A DNA stretch of 64,000 nt. Origin: Alphaproteobacteria bacterium. GTDB taxonomy: Bacteria > Pseudomonadota > Alphaproteobacteria > CALKHQ01. Of the stretch, positions 1-7,793 are shown piece by piece (positions within the stretch are counted from its first letter, which is position 1; every line of letters begins with the position of its first letter). The position numbers and the translations under genes were made by a program. The notes under the pieces are model-generated. The model worked only from the letters and a program-made list of their open reading frames with translations. It made no database searches and was not told the DNA's origin. The stretch is taken from contig JAWKYB010000007.1 in assembly GCA_041396705.1 (NCBI GenBank), positions 1 through 64,000 on the forward strand, given 5' to 3'.

Positions 1-2
1 AC

Positions 3-1499
3 CAGCTGCTGCACCCGACGCTGGACCCGAAGGCGCCGCGCAGGCTGCTGACCCGCGGGCTGGCCGCCTCGCCCGGCTCGGCATCTGGCGCGGTCGTGTT
101 CAACGCCGCCACCGCGGCCGACCGCGCCGCCGCCGGCGGCAAGGTGATCCTGGTCCGAACCGAGACCAGCCCGGAGGACATCCACGGCATGCACGCCGCG
201 CTGGCGATCCTCACCGCCCGCGGCGGCACCACCAGCCACGCCGCCCTGGTCGCCCGCGGCATGGGCCGGCCCTGCGTCGCCGGCGCCGGCGAGCTCAGGA
301 TCGACGAGAAGGCCGGCGAGATGCGGGTCGGCGCCACCGTCATCCGCGAGGGCGAGCCGATTACGGTCGACGGCTCCACCGGCGAGGTGTTCGCCGGCGA
401 GATCCCGACCGTGCTGCCGGAGCTGAGCGGCGACTTCGCCATGCTGATGGGCTGGGCCGATTCGCTGCGCACCATGGGCGTGCGCGCCAACGCCGAGACG
501 CCGGCGGACGCGCGCGTCGCCCGCGACTTCGGCGCCGAGGGCATCGGGCTGTGCCGCACCGAGCACATGTTCTTCGACGCCGATCGCATCGTCGCGGTGC
601 GCGAGATGATCCTGGCCGAGGACGAGGCCGGCCGCCGCGCCGCGCTGGCCCGGATTGCGCCGATGCAGCGCGACGATTTCCACGCCCTGTTCAAGGTGAT
701 GGACGGCCTGCCGGTGACCATCCGTCTGCTCGACCCGCCGCTGCACGAGTTCCTGCCCAACAACCGGGCCGAGATCGAGCAGATCGCCGCCGCGGCCGGC
801 GTGCCGGCGGAGCAGGTGCGCCGCCGCGCCGCCGCCCTGGTCGAGCTCAATCCGATGCTGGGCCATCGCGGCTGCCGCCTCGGCATCACCTATCCCGAGA
901 TCTACGAGATGCAGGCGCGCGCCATCTTCGAGGCCGCGGCCGCGGCGGAGCGGGAGGGCGTCGTCGTGGTGCCCGAAATCATGATCCCGCTGGTCGCCAC
1001 CCGGGCCGAGCTCGACCGGATGAAGGCGGTGGTCGACCGGGCGGCGCAGGCGGTGGCGGCGGAGACCGGCCGCGCCACCGCCTATCACGTCGGCACCATG
1101 ATCGAGCTGCCGCGGGCCGCGCTGCGCGCCGCCGACATCGCCGCGACCGCCGAGTTCTTCAGCTTCGGCACCAACGACCTGACCCAGACCACGCTGGGCA
1201 TCAGCCGCGACGACGCCGCCCATTTCATCGGCGCCTACGAGAAGCTCGGCATCTTTGCCAAGAACCCGTTCAACACGCTCGACGTCGACGGCGTCGGCGA
1301 GCTGGTCCGCATCGCCGCGGAGCGGGGGCGCGCCGCCCGGCCCGGCCTCAAGCTCGGCATCTGCGGCGAGCATGGCGGCGACCCGGCCTCGATCGCCTTC
1401 TGCCAGACCGCCGGCCTCGACTACGTCTCCTGCTCCCCTTACCGCGTGCCCATCGCCCGCCTCGCCGCCGCCCACGCCGCGCTGGCTGCAAGGGACTGA
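3..1499 (+). CDS. ppdK: pyruvate, phosphate dikinase, C-terminal part (5' end outside window)
   Basis: Carboxy-terminal ~498 residues of pyruvate, phosphate dikinase, which interconverts pyruvate, ATP and Pi with PEP, AMP and PPi in the cytosol. The frame is open at the left edge, so the ATP-grasp domain lies outside. Visible are the swivelling phosphohistidine domain with GGTTSHAAL (around 223-250; the His carries the phosphate) and the TIM-barrel PEP/pyruvate domain ending in CGEHGGDP (catalytic Cys, around 1361-1384) and the family's SPYRVPIARL tail. The final ~70 coding bases are repeated twice more downstream. A gene for the dedicated PPDK/PEP-synthase regulator lies at 43660. The family call is secure; only the N-terminus is unseen. 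Confidence 0.96.
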   Translation, partial: QLLHPTLDPKAPRRLLTRGLAASPGSASGAVVFNAATAADRAAAGGKVILVRTETSPEDIHGMHAALAILTARGGTTSHAALVARGMGRPCVAGAGELRIDEKAGEMRVGATVIREGEPITVDGSTGEVFAGEIPTVLPELSGDFAMLMGWADSLRTMGVRANAETPADARVARDFGAEGIGLCRTEHMFFDADRIVAVREMILAEDEAGRRAALARIAPMQRDDFHALFKVMDGLPVTIRLLDPPLHEFLPNNRAEIEQIAAAAGVPAEQVRRRAAALVELNPMLGHRGCRLGITYPEIYEMQARAIFEAAAAAEREGVVVVPEIMIPLVATRAELDRMKAVVDRAAQAVAAETGRATAYHVGTMIELPRAALRAADIAATAEFFSFGTNDLTQTTLGISRDDAAHFIGAYEKLGIFAKNPFNTLDVDGVGELVRIAAERGRAARPGLKLGICGEHGGDPASIAFCQTAGLDYVSCSPYRVPIARLAAAHAALAARD

Positions 1500-1986
1500 C
1501 GGTCCGTGCTTCGCACCACACCCGTAGCCCGGGTGAAGCGCAGCGCAACCCGGGACCGGCCCATCCGCCGCACCGCCATCCCGGATTGCGCTGACGCTCC
1601 ATCCGGGCTACCGGGCTGCTCCCCTTACCGCGTGCCCATCGCCCGCCTCGCCGCCGCCCACGCCGCGCTGGCTGCAAGGACTGACGGTCCGTCCTTCGCA
1701 CCGCACCCGTAGCCCGGGTGAAGCGCAGCGCAACCCGGGACCGGCCCATCCGCCGCACCGCCTTCCCCGGATGACGCGACCGCTCCATCCGGGCTACCGG
1801 GCTGCTCCCCTACCGCGTGCCCATCGCCCGCCTCGCCGCCGCCCACGCCGCACTGGCTGCAAGGGACTGACGGTCCGTGCTTCGCACCGCACCCGCAGCC
1901 CGGGTGAAGCGCAGCGCAACCCGGGACCGGCCCATCCGCCGCCGCCATCCCGGATTGCGCTGACGCTCCATCCGGGCTACCGGGCC
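1430..1986. repeat. three tandem ~186-bp units carrying the 3' end of ppdK plus an inverted pair of family-A palindromes
   Basis: Units lie at 1430-1615, 1616-1801 and 1802-1986. Each contains the last ~22 codons and stop of ppdK, about 25 bases of spacer, a family-A repeat (TAGCCCGGGTGAAGCGCAGC... ) and then the same element in opposite orientation (...ATCCGGGCTA). Copies differ by a few substitutions and one-base indels (unit 2 lacks one G before the stop, unit 3 one T). Only unit 1 is attached to the gene; the others are dead 3' copies. A degenerate extra half-element sits at 1999-2032. The 604-base gap from ppdK to the next gene (1500-2103) holds nothing else that I recognise. Confidence 0.93.
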
Positions 1987-2103
1987 GAAGCCGGCGCCCC
2001 TGCCGGATTGCGCCGGCGCGCCATCCGGGCTAATGCGGCGCTTGACCGTCGCGTCCGCGCCGACAGTTCCCCCTTGCCCGCATTGGCCTTTCAGGAAAAC
2101 CCC

Positions 2104-2802
2104 ATGAATTCCCTGTCGAACTTTCCGATCACCAAGCGCTGGCCGGCGCGCCATCCGGACCGCATCCAGCTCTACACCCTGGCCACGCCGAACGGGATCA
2201 AAGTGTCCGTGGCGCTGGAGGAGCTCGGCCTGCCCTACGAGGCGCACAAGGTCAGCTTCGCCACCGACGACCAGCTGACGCCGGAGTTCCTGTCGCTGAA
2301 CCCGAACAACAAGATTCCGGCGATGATCGACCCCGACGGGCCGGGCGGCCGGCCGCTGCCGCTGTTCGAGAGCGGCGCGATCCTGCTCTACCTCGCCGAC
2401 AAGACCGGCCGGCTGATCCCGTCGGACCCGGCCCGGCGCTGGCAATGCATCCAGTGGCTGATGTTCCAGATGGGCGGCGTCGGCCCGTTCTTCGGCCAGT
2501 TCGGCCACTTCTTCAAGTTCGCCGCCGACAAGGTCAAGGACCCCTATGCGGTCAACCGCTACACCGCCGAGACCCGGCGCCTGCTCGGCGTGCTCGACGG
2601 CCGCCTGGCCGGCCGCACCTGGATGATGGACGACGAATACACCATCGCCGACATCGCCACCTTCCCCTGGGTGCGCACCGCCGGCGGCTTCTACGGCGGC
2701 GGCGAGGTGCTCGGCCTGGCCGGATTCACCAACGTCACCGCCTGGCTGGAGCGCTGCCTGGCCCGACCGGCCTCGCAGCGCGGCATCGCGGTGCCGGCCT
2801 GA
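2104..2802 (+). CDS. glutathione S-transferase, YghU/YfcG (Nu-class)-like
   Basis: A 232-residue glutathione S-transferase. It has an N-terminal thioredoxin-like glutathione-binding domain (about residues 18-105; TPNGIKVSVALEELGLPYE and the cis-Pro segment NNKIPAM followed by FESGAILLYLAD) and an all-helical C-terminal domain (about 110-225; YTIADIATFPWV is the conserved N-capping region). The TPNG segment and QWLMFQMGGVGPFFGQ are typical of the YghU/YfcG group, which reduce disulfides and organic hydroperoxides with glutathione. The start at 2104 follows directly after the ppdK-derived repeat block, without a striking ribosome site. The precise substrate is not deducible. Confidence 0.9.
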   Translation: MNSLSNFPITKRWPARHPDRIQLYTLATPNGIKVSVALEELGLPYEAHKVSFATDDQLTPEFLSLNPNNKIPAMIDPDGPGGRPLPLFESGAILLYLADKTGRLIPSDPARRWQCIQWLMFQMGGVGPFFGQFGHFFKFAADKVKDPYAVNRYTAETRRLLGVLDGRLAGRTWMMDDEYTIADIATFPWVRTAGGFYGGGEVLGLAGFTNVTAWLERCLARPASQRGIAVPA

Positions 2803-2816
2803 GCGGAGCCGGCGCC

Positions 2817-3293
2817 GTGATCGCCGACCGCGCCCCCTGGATGACCGGCGGCTGCCAGTGCGGCGCGGTGCGCTATGCCTTGCTGGCGCCGCCGTACGAC
2901 CCGCATCTGTGCCATTGCCGCATGTGCCAGAAGGCGACCGGCAGCGCCTTCGCGGTGCTGGCCGGCGTGGCCTGGGCCGATTTCGCCGTCACCCGCGGCA
3001 GCATCGCCGAGTTCGCCAGCTCCGACATCGGCCGGCGCGGCTTCTGCCGCGACTGCGGCACCCCGCTGACCTATCACCGGGTCGGCGGCGACGGCGTCGG
3101 CGTCACCGTCGGCAGCATGGACCGCCCGGAACGGGTGGCGCCGACCGAGCAGCACGGCGTGGAGGCCATGCTGGCCTGGGCGGCGACCCTGCCGGGGCTG
3201 CCGGCCCGCGTCAGCGCCGACGCCCCCGGCCTCGCCAGCCGCCAGCACCCCGACCGCGACACCGAAAGCTGGCCCCCCGCCGCCAAGCGCTGA
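2817..3293 (+). CDS. GFA-family (glutathione-dependent formaldehyde-activating enzyme-like) zinc protein
   Basis: A 158-residue GFA/CENP-V fold protein. The cysteine pattern for two zinc sites is visible: GGCQCG near residue 10, CHCRMC near 34-39 and CRDCGTP near 72-78. The family includes the glutathione-dependent formaldehyde-activating enzyme, but most members are uncharacterised, so the activity is inferred only at family level. The GTG start at 2817 has GGAG about eight bases upstream; an ATG at 2841 is the alternative and would leave almost no residues before the first zinc motif. It follows the GST by 14 bases and is probably co-transcribed; both may handle glutathione adducts. Confidence 0.85.
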   Translation: MIADRAPWMTGGCQCGAVRYALLAPPYDPHLCHCRMCQKATGSAFAVLAGVAWADFAVTRGSIAEFASSDIGRRGFCRDCGTPLTYHRVGGDGVGVTVGSMDRPERVAPTEQHGVEAMLAWAATLPGLPARVSADAPGLASRQHPDRDTESWPPAAKR

Positions 3294-3332
3294 GCCGCCG
3301 CCGGGCGCAACGATGACGCCGCGCACTCGCGA

Positions 3333-3372
3333 CCCCCTCCCCCGGCCACGGGGGAGGGCCGGGGAGGGGGCG
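3333..3372. repeat. family-D dispersed palindrome (CCCTCCCCCGGCCACGGGGGAGGG type)
   Basis: A short GC-rich imperfect palindrome in the convergent gap between the GFA gene and the APH-like gene. Related copies or halves occur at about 30040-30140, 36435-36470 and 47380-47401, always between genes. It could act as a transcription barrier between converging transcripts, but there is no T-run to call it an intrinsic terminator. Confidence 0.7.
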
Positions 3373-3377
3373 GCGCC

Positions 3378-4235
3378 TCACCGGTCCGGCAGGCCCCAGG
3401 CGCAATCCGCCACCGCCAGCCAGTGAGCCAGCCGGACCGGACGGCCGCGGCCGGCCTCGATCGACCAGATCGCGGCCAGCACCGCCTGGGCAGCGCACCA
3501 GCCGAGGATGCGGCGGCGGTCCAGCGCCAGCATTTCCGCCATCACCGCGACGCGGCGGGCCATCGTCTCCGGGTCGGCGGCCGGGGTGTCGGGGCCGAGC
3601 GGATTGCGCAGCGCCGCGCCCGCCTCCCAGGCCGGCTCGCCGAGCGCGCCCTTCGGATCGATCGCCAGCCAGCCGCGGCCGGCGTCGAACAGCACGTTCT
3701 CGTGGTGCAGGTCGCCGTGCAGCAGCACGCGCCGATCCTGGCTCGCCGCCAGGTCGCGATAGAGTCCGGCGGCGCGGTCGAGCGTCGCCGGCGGCAGCGC
3801 GGCACGGCGCGGATGGCGGCGGATGCGGGCGAAGCCGGCGCCCAGCCGCGCGACGGTCGGGCATGGCGCGCCGGCGATCGGCGCCTGGTGCAGCGCCTGC
3901 GCAACGGTGCACAGGATGCGGGTCGCCGCGTCGTCGCGGCCTTCGCCGACCAGCGCGGCCAGCGGCCGGCCCGGCTGGGCGCACTCCAGCAGCGACGCCG
4001 CGCCGTCGCGGGCAAGCAGCCGCACCGCGCCGCGGCCGCCGAAGCGCGCCAGCAGCGGCGCGCCGTTCATCTCGTCGGTGGCGGGGTCGACCAGCTTCAG
4101 CACCAGCGGCCGGCCGTCGCGCCGCACCCGCATCGCCAGCGACCAGGGCGAGCGGCCGAGCACCGCCTCCGGCGTCAGCCGCCAGCGGGCGAGCCAGGGC
4201 CGGAGCGCCGCCGGCCGGTCGGCGGCCGGCGCCAT
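3378..4235 (-). CDS. APH(6)/hydroxyurea kinase-like aminoglycoside phosphotransferase family protein
   Basis: A 285-residue protein-kinase-like fold of the aminoglycoside/hydroxyurea resistance kinase family. Diagnostic segments are LLHGDLHHENVLF (catalytic loop, about 188-200) and LAIDPKGALGEPAWE (metal-binding Asp, about 208-222), both as in streptomycin 6-kinases. The N-lobe shows LVLKLVDP (ATP-binding Lys). It lies 10 bases downstream of the SYLF gene on the same strand and probably shares its transcript. Chromosomal homologues of this family need not give resistance; the true substrate is unknown and no mobile element is nearby, so I regard it as a housekeeping or cryptic small-molecule kinase. 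Confidence 0.85.
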   Translation of the reverse strand: MAPAADRPAALRPWLARWRLTPEAVLGRSPWSLAMRVRRDGRPLVLKLVDPATDEMNGAPLLARFGGRGAVRLLARDGAASLLECAQPGRPLAALVGEGRDDAATRILCTVAQALHQAPIAGAPCPTVARLGAGFARIRRHPRRAALPPATLDRAAGLYRDLAASQDRRVLLHGDLHHENVLFDAGRGWLAIDPKGALGEPAWEAGAALRNPLGPDTPAADPETMARRVAVMAEMLALDRRRILGWCAAQAVLAAIWSIEAGRGRPVRLAHWLAVADCAWGLPDR

Positions 4236-4245
4236 CCGGTGGCCG

Positions 4246-4992
4246 CTACCGGCTGTAGACGCCGACCAGGTGGCGCAGCGGCTCAGCGCCGGGGTTGGAG
4301 AACAGCCCCTGCTGGGTGATGGCGCGCGAACTGGCGCCGGGGCCGTAATAGGCCTCGTTCATGTCGCCGCGCCGGGCGATCACCGAGCCCTCGAACGCGC
4401 CGCCGGCGAACAGGCCGGAGCCCTGGCTGAAGGCGATGATGTCGCGGTCGAAATTGGTGGTGGTCGAGGCCTCGAAACCGGCGCCGACCGGCCCGAACGC
4501 GCCGCTGAGGTCGACGCCGACCTTGGCCTGGTCGTTCAGCACCGCCTCGACCGCGCCGTCGTTCATGATGATGAACAGCACTTCCTTCGATTCGACGCCG
4601 ATCTGGAAGCCGATGCTGCCGGCGCCGACGGTGTAGAAGGCCGGATAGCTCCAGCTGCCGTCGGGCTGGCGCAGCAGCAGCACGCCGTCGCCGCCCTCGG
4701 CCCCGATGATGAAGCCGCCCTTGATCAGGTCGGGCACGATCAGGATGCCGCGCGCCTGCTGCAGATAGGCCGGGATCGCGCGGAACTGACCGTCGTTGAC
4801 CAGCTTGTTGAAGGTGATGCCGGCGCGGTCGATCAGCTCCTGCTCCTCGCTGTAGCCCTGCGCCTGCGCCGGGCCGGCGAACGGAATTGCGGCCGCGGCG
4901 ACCAGCGCGGCCGCGCCCAAGGCGACGGCGCGCCGCCCGCCGTCGATCGGCCGTTGCATGTCGGTTGCGGCCCTGGCTTGCGCGTGCTTCAC
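4246..4992 (-). CDS. secreted SYLF-domain lipid-binding protein
   Basis: A protein of up to 248 residues with a signal peptide (hydrophobic run in RRAVALGAAALVAAAA, ending GPAQAQ) followed by a SYLF/Ysc84 domain: RAGITFNKLV, ARGILIVPDLIKGGFIIG, GSWSYPAFYTVGAGSIGFQIG and MNDGAVEAVLNDQAKVG are the classic family segments. Bacterial members are periplasmic or outer-membrane-associated and are thought to bind lipid. The GTG start at 4992 has GAGGG and AGGA just upstream; an ATG at 4959 has a poorer ribosome site but a more usual signal-peptide length (237 residues). Divergent from regB across a 250-base gap that should hold both promoters. Confidence 0.88.
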   Translation of the reverse strand: MKHAQARAATDMQRPIDGGRRAVALGAAALVAAAAIPFAGPAQAQGYSEEQELIDRAGITFNKLVNDGQFRAIPAYLQQARGILIVPDLIKGGFIIGAEGGDGVLLLRQPDGSWSYPAFYTVGAGSIGFQIGVESKEVLFIIMNDGAVEAVLNDQAKVGVDLSGAFGPVGAGFEASTTTNFDRDIIAFSQGSGLFAGGAFEGSVIARRGDMNEAYYGPGASSRAITQQGLFSNPGAEPLRHLVGVYSR

Positions 4993-5242
4993 GGTCCTGC
5001 CCTCGCTGCTGTGTCCCGCCGGCACCGTCCGTGCGATGCCGCTCAAGCCCCCGGCCGCGGCGCAGGCCGCGGCGATGCTCCGGCACCGGGCGGGACGGTT
5101 GCCGAGTCGCGGCCAGTATACCGGATCAATTGCGGCGGGCAGAGGGCAACCGGCCCGGGCCGGCGCGGCGGCGCGGCCGGCCGGGGTTTGACCGCGCGGG
5201 CGCAGTTGTGTCACTGAACCGCAGCACAACGACGCCCGCGCC

Positions 5243-6667
5243 ATGAACAAGCCCGAACCGCAGCACGCCCAGTCCGCCGGACCGCAGCCGGGAGAGCGCG
5301 TGACCTGGCCGGCGACCGCACTGCCGGCGGGCGACGTGCCGGCGCCGGTCAGCCTGCGCACGCTGGTGCTGATCCGCTGGCTCGGCGTGCTCGGCCAGGT
5401 CTCGGCGGTCTGTTTCGTCCATTTCGGCCTCGGCTACCCGCTGCCGCTGGTCGCCGCGCTGACGGTGATCGCGGCCTCGGCCGCGCTCAACCTCGCCGTC
5501 CAGATCATCCGCCCGGCCCAGGCGCGGATCAGCGACCGCGACGCCGCCTTCATGCTCGGCTACGACATCGTCCAGCTGACCGCGCTGCTCTACCTGACCG
5601 GCGGGCTGGGCAACCCGTTCGCCTTCCTGATCGTCGCGCCGGTGGCGATCTCGGCCTCGATCCTGTCGCGCTGGATCACCGCGGTGCTGATCCTGCTGTC
5701 GCTGGGCTGCGCCTCGTTCATCGCCTTCTACTACGAGCCGCTGCCGATGCCGGAATCGGCCGGTTTCGCGCTGCCGCCGATCTACCTGATCGGCGCCTGG
5801 ACGGCGCTGTGCATGAGCTCGATCTTCATCGCGCTCTATGTCGGCCGGGTCGCCGAGGAAAGCCGGCGGATCAGCGACGCGCTGGCCGACACCCAGGTGG
5901 CGCTGGCCCGCGAGCAGCGCCGCTCGGCGGTCGGCGCGCTGGCGGCGGCGGCGGCGCACGAGCTCGGCTCGCCGCTCGCCACCATCACCGTGGTGGCCAA
6001 GGAACTGCAGAGCGACCTGCCCGACGACGGGCCGCTGCGCGACGACATCATGCTGCTGCTCAGCCAGACCAACCGCTGCCGTGAGATCCTGACCCGGCTG
6101 TCGAACCAGACCGACGACGGCGGGCTGGGGCCCGACACCACCTTCAGCGTGCTGCCGGCGTCCGCGCTGCTTGAGAGCATCTGCGATTCCCACCGTGACG
6201 CCGCGGTGGCGGTGCTGGTGGTCTCCGAAGGCGGCGACGGCGACGAGCCGATGATGCCGAACTCGCCCGAGATCCGCCGCGGCCTCGGCACGCTGATCGA
6301 GAACGCGGTGCAGTTCGCGGCGCACCAGGTGACGCTGACCCTGGGCTGGACCGCGCACGCGCTGACGCTGGAGATCCACGACGACGGGCCCGGCTTCGCC
6401 GCTTCGATTTTGACCCGCCTGGGCGAACCCTATATGTCCAGTCGCAAGTCGGTCTCGCGCGGCGGCGGCCGGGTGCGGACCGGGCACATGGGCCTGGGCG
6501 TGTTCATCGCCGAGACGCTGCTGGGCCGCAGCGGCGCGCAGGTCAGCTACACCAACGCTCCGCGCGACGTTGGCGGCGGCGCGGTCGTCACCATAAGATG
6601 GCCCCTGGCCGCGCTGGCCGCGCCGGCGGGCGGGTCGAGCGACATCCCGGCGGCGTCCGCCGCCTGA
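5243..6667 (+). CDS. regB: redox-responsive sensor histidine kinase RegB/PrrB family
   Basis: A 474-residue membrane sensor kinase. About six transmembrane segments occupy residues 38-205. The quinone-site heptad GGLGNPF is at 120-126, the H-box AAAHELGSPLATITV holds the phospho-accepting His239, and a conserved redox Cys279 follows in SQTNRCREIL. The ATPase part shows the N-box (ENAVQFA), DDGPGF and GLGVFIAETLL. These are the specific marks of RegB/PrrB/ActS, which represses RegA phosphorylation when the quinone pool or Cys is oxidised. regA follows 61 bases downstream; no senC/prrC lies between them, unlike in Rhodobacter. The C-terminal ~20 residues are low-complexity. Function is secure by family; the regulon is not shown here. 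Confidence 0.95.
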   Translation: MNKPEPQHAQSAGPQPGERVTWPATALPAGDVPAPVSLRTLVLIRWLGVLGQVSAVCFVHFGLGYPLPLVAALTVIAASAALNLAVQIIRPAQARISDRDAAFMLGYDIVQLTALLYLTGGLGNPFAFLIVAPVAISASILSRWITAVLILLSLGCASFIAFYYEPLPMPESAGFALPPIYLIGAWTALCMSSIFIALYVGRVAEESRRISDALADTQVALAREQRRSAVGALAAAAAHELGSPLATITVVAKELQSDLPDDGPLRDDIMLLLSQTNRCREILTRLSNQTDDGGLGPDTTFSVLPASALLESICDSHRDAAVAVLVVSEGGDGDEPMMPNSPEIRRGLGTLIENAVQFAAHQVTLTLGWTAHALTLEIHDDGPGFAASILTRLGEPYMSSRKSVSRGGGRVRTGHMGLGVFIAETLLGRSGAQVSYTNAPRDVGGGAVVTIRWPLAALAAPAGGSSDIPAASAA

Positions 6668-6728
6668 CCCGGCGACCGGTCGCGCAGGACGCGCGTACCC
6701 GGCCCCGCCGGCAAGAAGGAGGACAGAC

Positions 6729-7307
6729 ATGAGCAACGACGGCGGACTTGCGCGTTCGGTCGGGTCGGATACCAGCGCCGACATGTCCCTGCTGATCGTC
6801 GACGACGACCAGCCGCTGTGCCAGCGCCTGGGGCGGGCGATGGAAAAGCGCGGCTTCACCTTCACCGGCGCCCACAGCGTGGCCGAGGCGCTGGAGGCGA
6901 TCCACGCCCATGCGCCGGCCTATGCCGTGATCGACATGCGGCTGGACGACGGCAACGGGCTGGCCATCGTGCCGGTGCTGCGCGAGGCGCGGCCGGACTG
7001 CCGCATCGTCATGCTGACCAGCTACGGCAACATCGTCACCGCGGTCAGCGCGGTGAAGGCCGGGGCGATCGACTATCTGCAGAAGCCGGCCGACGCCGAC
7101 CAGGTCTGTTCGGCACTGCTGGAGCACGAGGGCAGCCTGCCGCCGCCGCCGGAGAACCCGATGTCGGCCGACCGGGTGCGCTGGGAACACATCCAGCGCG
7201 TGTTCGAGCAGTGCGACCGCAACGTGTCGGAGACCGCGCGCCGGCTGAACATGCACCGGCGCACCCTGCAGCGCATCCTCAACAAGCACGCGCCGCGCGA
7301 GCGCTAG
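6729..7307 (+). CDS. regA: response regulator RegA/PrrA/ActR family
   Basis: A 192-residue response regulator. The receiver domain (about 18-135) has the acidic pocket VDDD at 24-27, phospho-acceptor Asp69 in AVIDMRLDDGNG, Thr in MLTSYGN and Lys in LQKPAD. A proline linker (PPPPEN) leads to a Fis-type helix-turn-helix (about 150-190) ending SETARRLNMHRRTLQRILNKHAPRER, nearly invariant in RegA. It is the DNA-binding partner of the RegB kinase encoded upstream and globally controls respiration, carbon, nitrogen and haem genes in relatives. The ATG at 6729 has an excellent AAGGAGGA site; the N-terminal ~18 residues are longer than in Rhodobacter RegA. Confidence 0.95.
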   Translation: MSNDGGLARSVGSDTSADMSLLIVDDDQPLCQRLGRAMEKRGFTFTGAHSVAEALEAIHAHAPAYAVIDMRLDDGNGLAIVPVLREARPDCRIVMLTSYGNIVTAVSAVKAGAIDYLQKPADADQVCSALLEHEGSLPPPPENPMSADRVRWEHIQRVFEQCDRNVSETARRLNMHRRTLQRILNKHAPRER

Positions 7308-7308
7308 G

Positions 7309-7791
7309 CTGGCGACGATCGGCCTGCGCATCCGACCGGCGTCCGCCGCCGACGCGGAGGCCGCCGTCCGCGTGCTGCGGGATTCGATCGAACGGCTGTG
7401 CACCGGCGACCATCGCGACGACGCCGAGGTGCTGGCCGGCTGGCTTTCAAACAAGACGCCGGAGCGGTTTCGCGACTGGCTGGCCGATCCGGCCGGCATC
7501 GTCGTCGTCGCCGAGCGCGACGACGGCCGGATCGCCGGCGTCGGCGCCTGTTCCGGCACCGGCGAGATCACGCTGAACTATGTGGCGCCCGACGCCCGCT
7601 TCCAGGGGGTCAGCACCGCGCTGCTCGGCTGGCTGGAGGCGCATCTGCGCGCGCGCGGCGTCGCCACCGCGACCCTGACCAGCACCAACACGGCGGAAGC
7701 CTTCTACCGCGCCCGCGGCTATCGCGACGCCGGGCCGCGGGTTGCGTGGCGCAAGGACACGCGGGTGCAGCCGATGACGAAGCCGCTCTGA
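7309..7791 (+). CDS. GNAT family N-acetyltransferase (start codon unclear)
   Basis: GNAT fold: the first strand GLRIRPASAADAEAAVRVLRDS begins at 7321, the acetyl-CoA site is the VAPDARFQGVSTALLGWLEAHL segment, and NTAEAFYRARGYRDAG forms the C-terminal part. The frame must begin upstream of 7321 to include strand one, but no ATG, GTG or TTG is in frame between the regA stop (7305-7307) and there. CTG at 7309 is the only near-cognate start; GTG at 7372 would truncate the fold. Either CTG is used or a base is missing. It may be translated together with regA. The substrate is unknown. Confidence 0.75.
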   Translation: MATIGLRIRPASAADAEAAVRVLRDSIERLCTGDHRDDAEVLAGWLSNKTPERFRDWLADPAGIVVVAERDDGRIAGVGACSGTGEITLNYVAPDARFQGVSTALLGWLEAHLRARGVATATLTSTNTAEAFYRARGYRDAGPRVAWRKDTRVQPMTKPL

Positions 7792-7793
7792 GC

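Noticed and set aside
1430..1986. Possible CRISPR array
   Set aside because: Units are 186 bases, contiguous and contain a gene end; there are no unique spacers and no cas genes.
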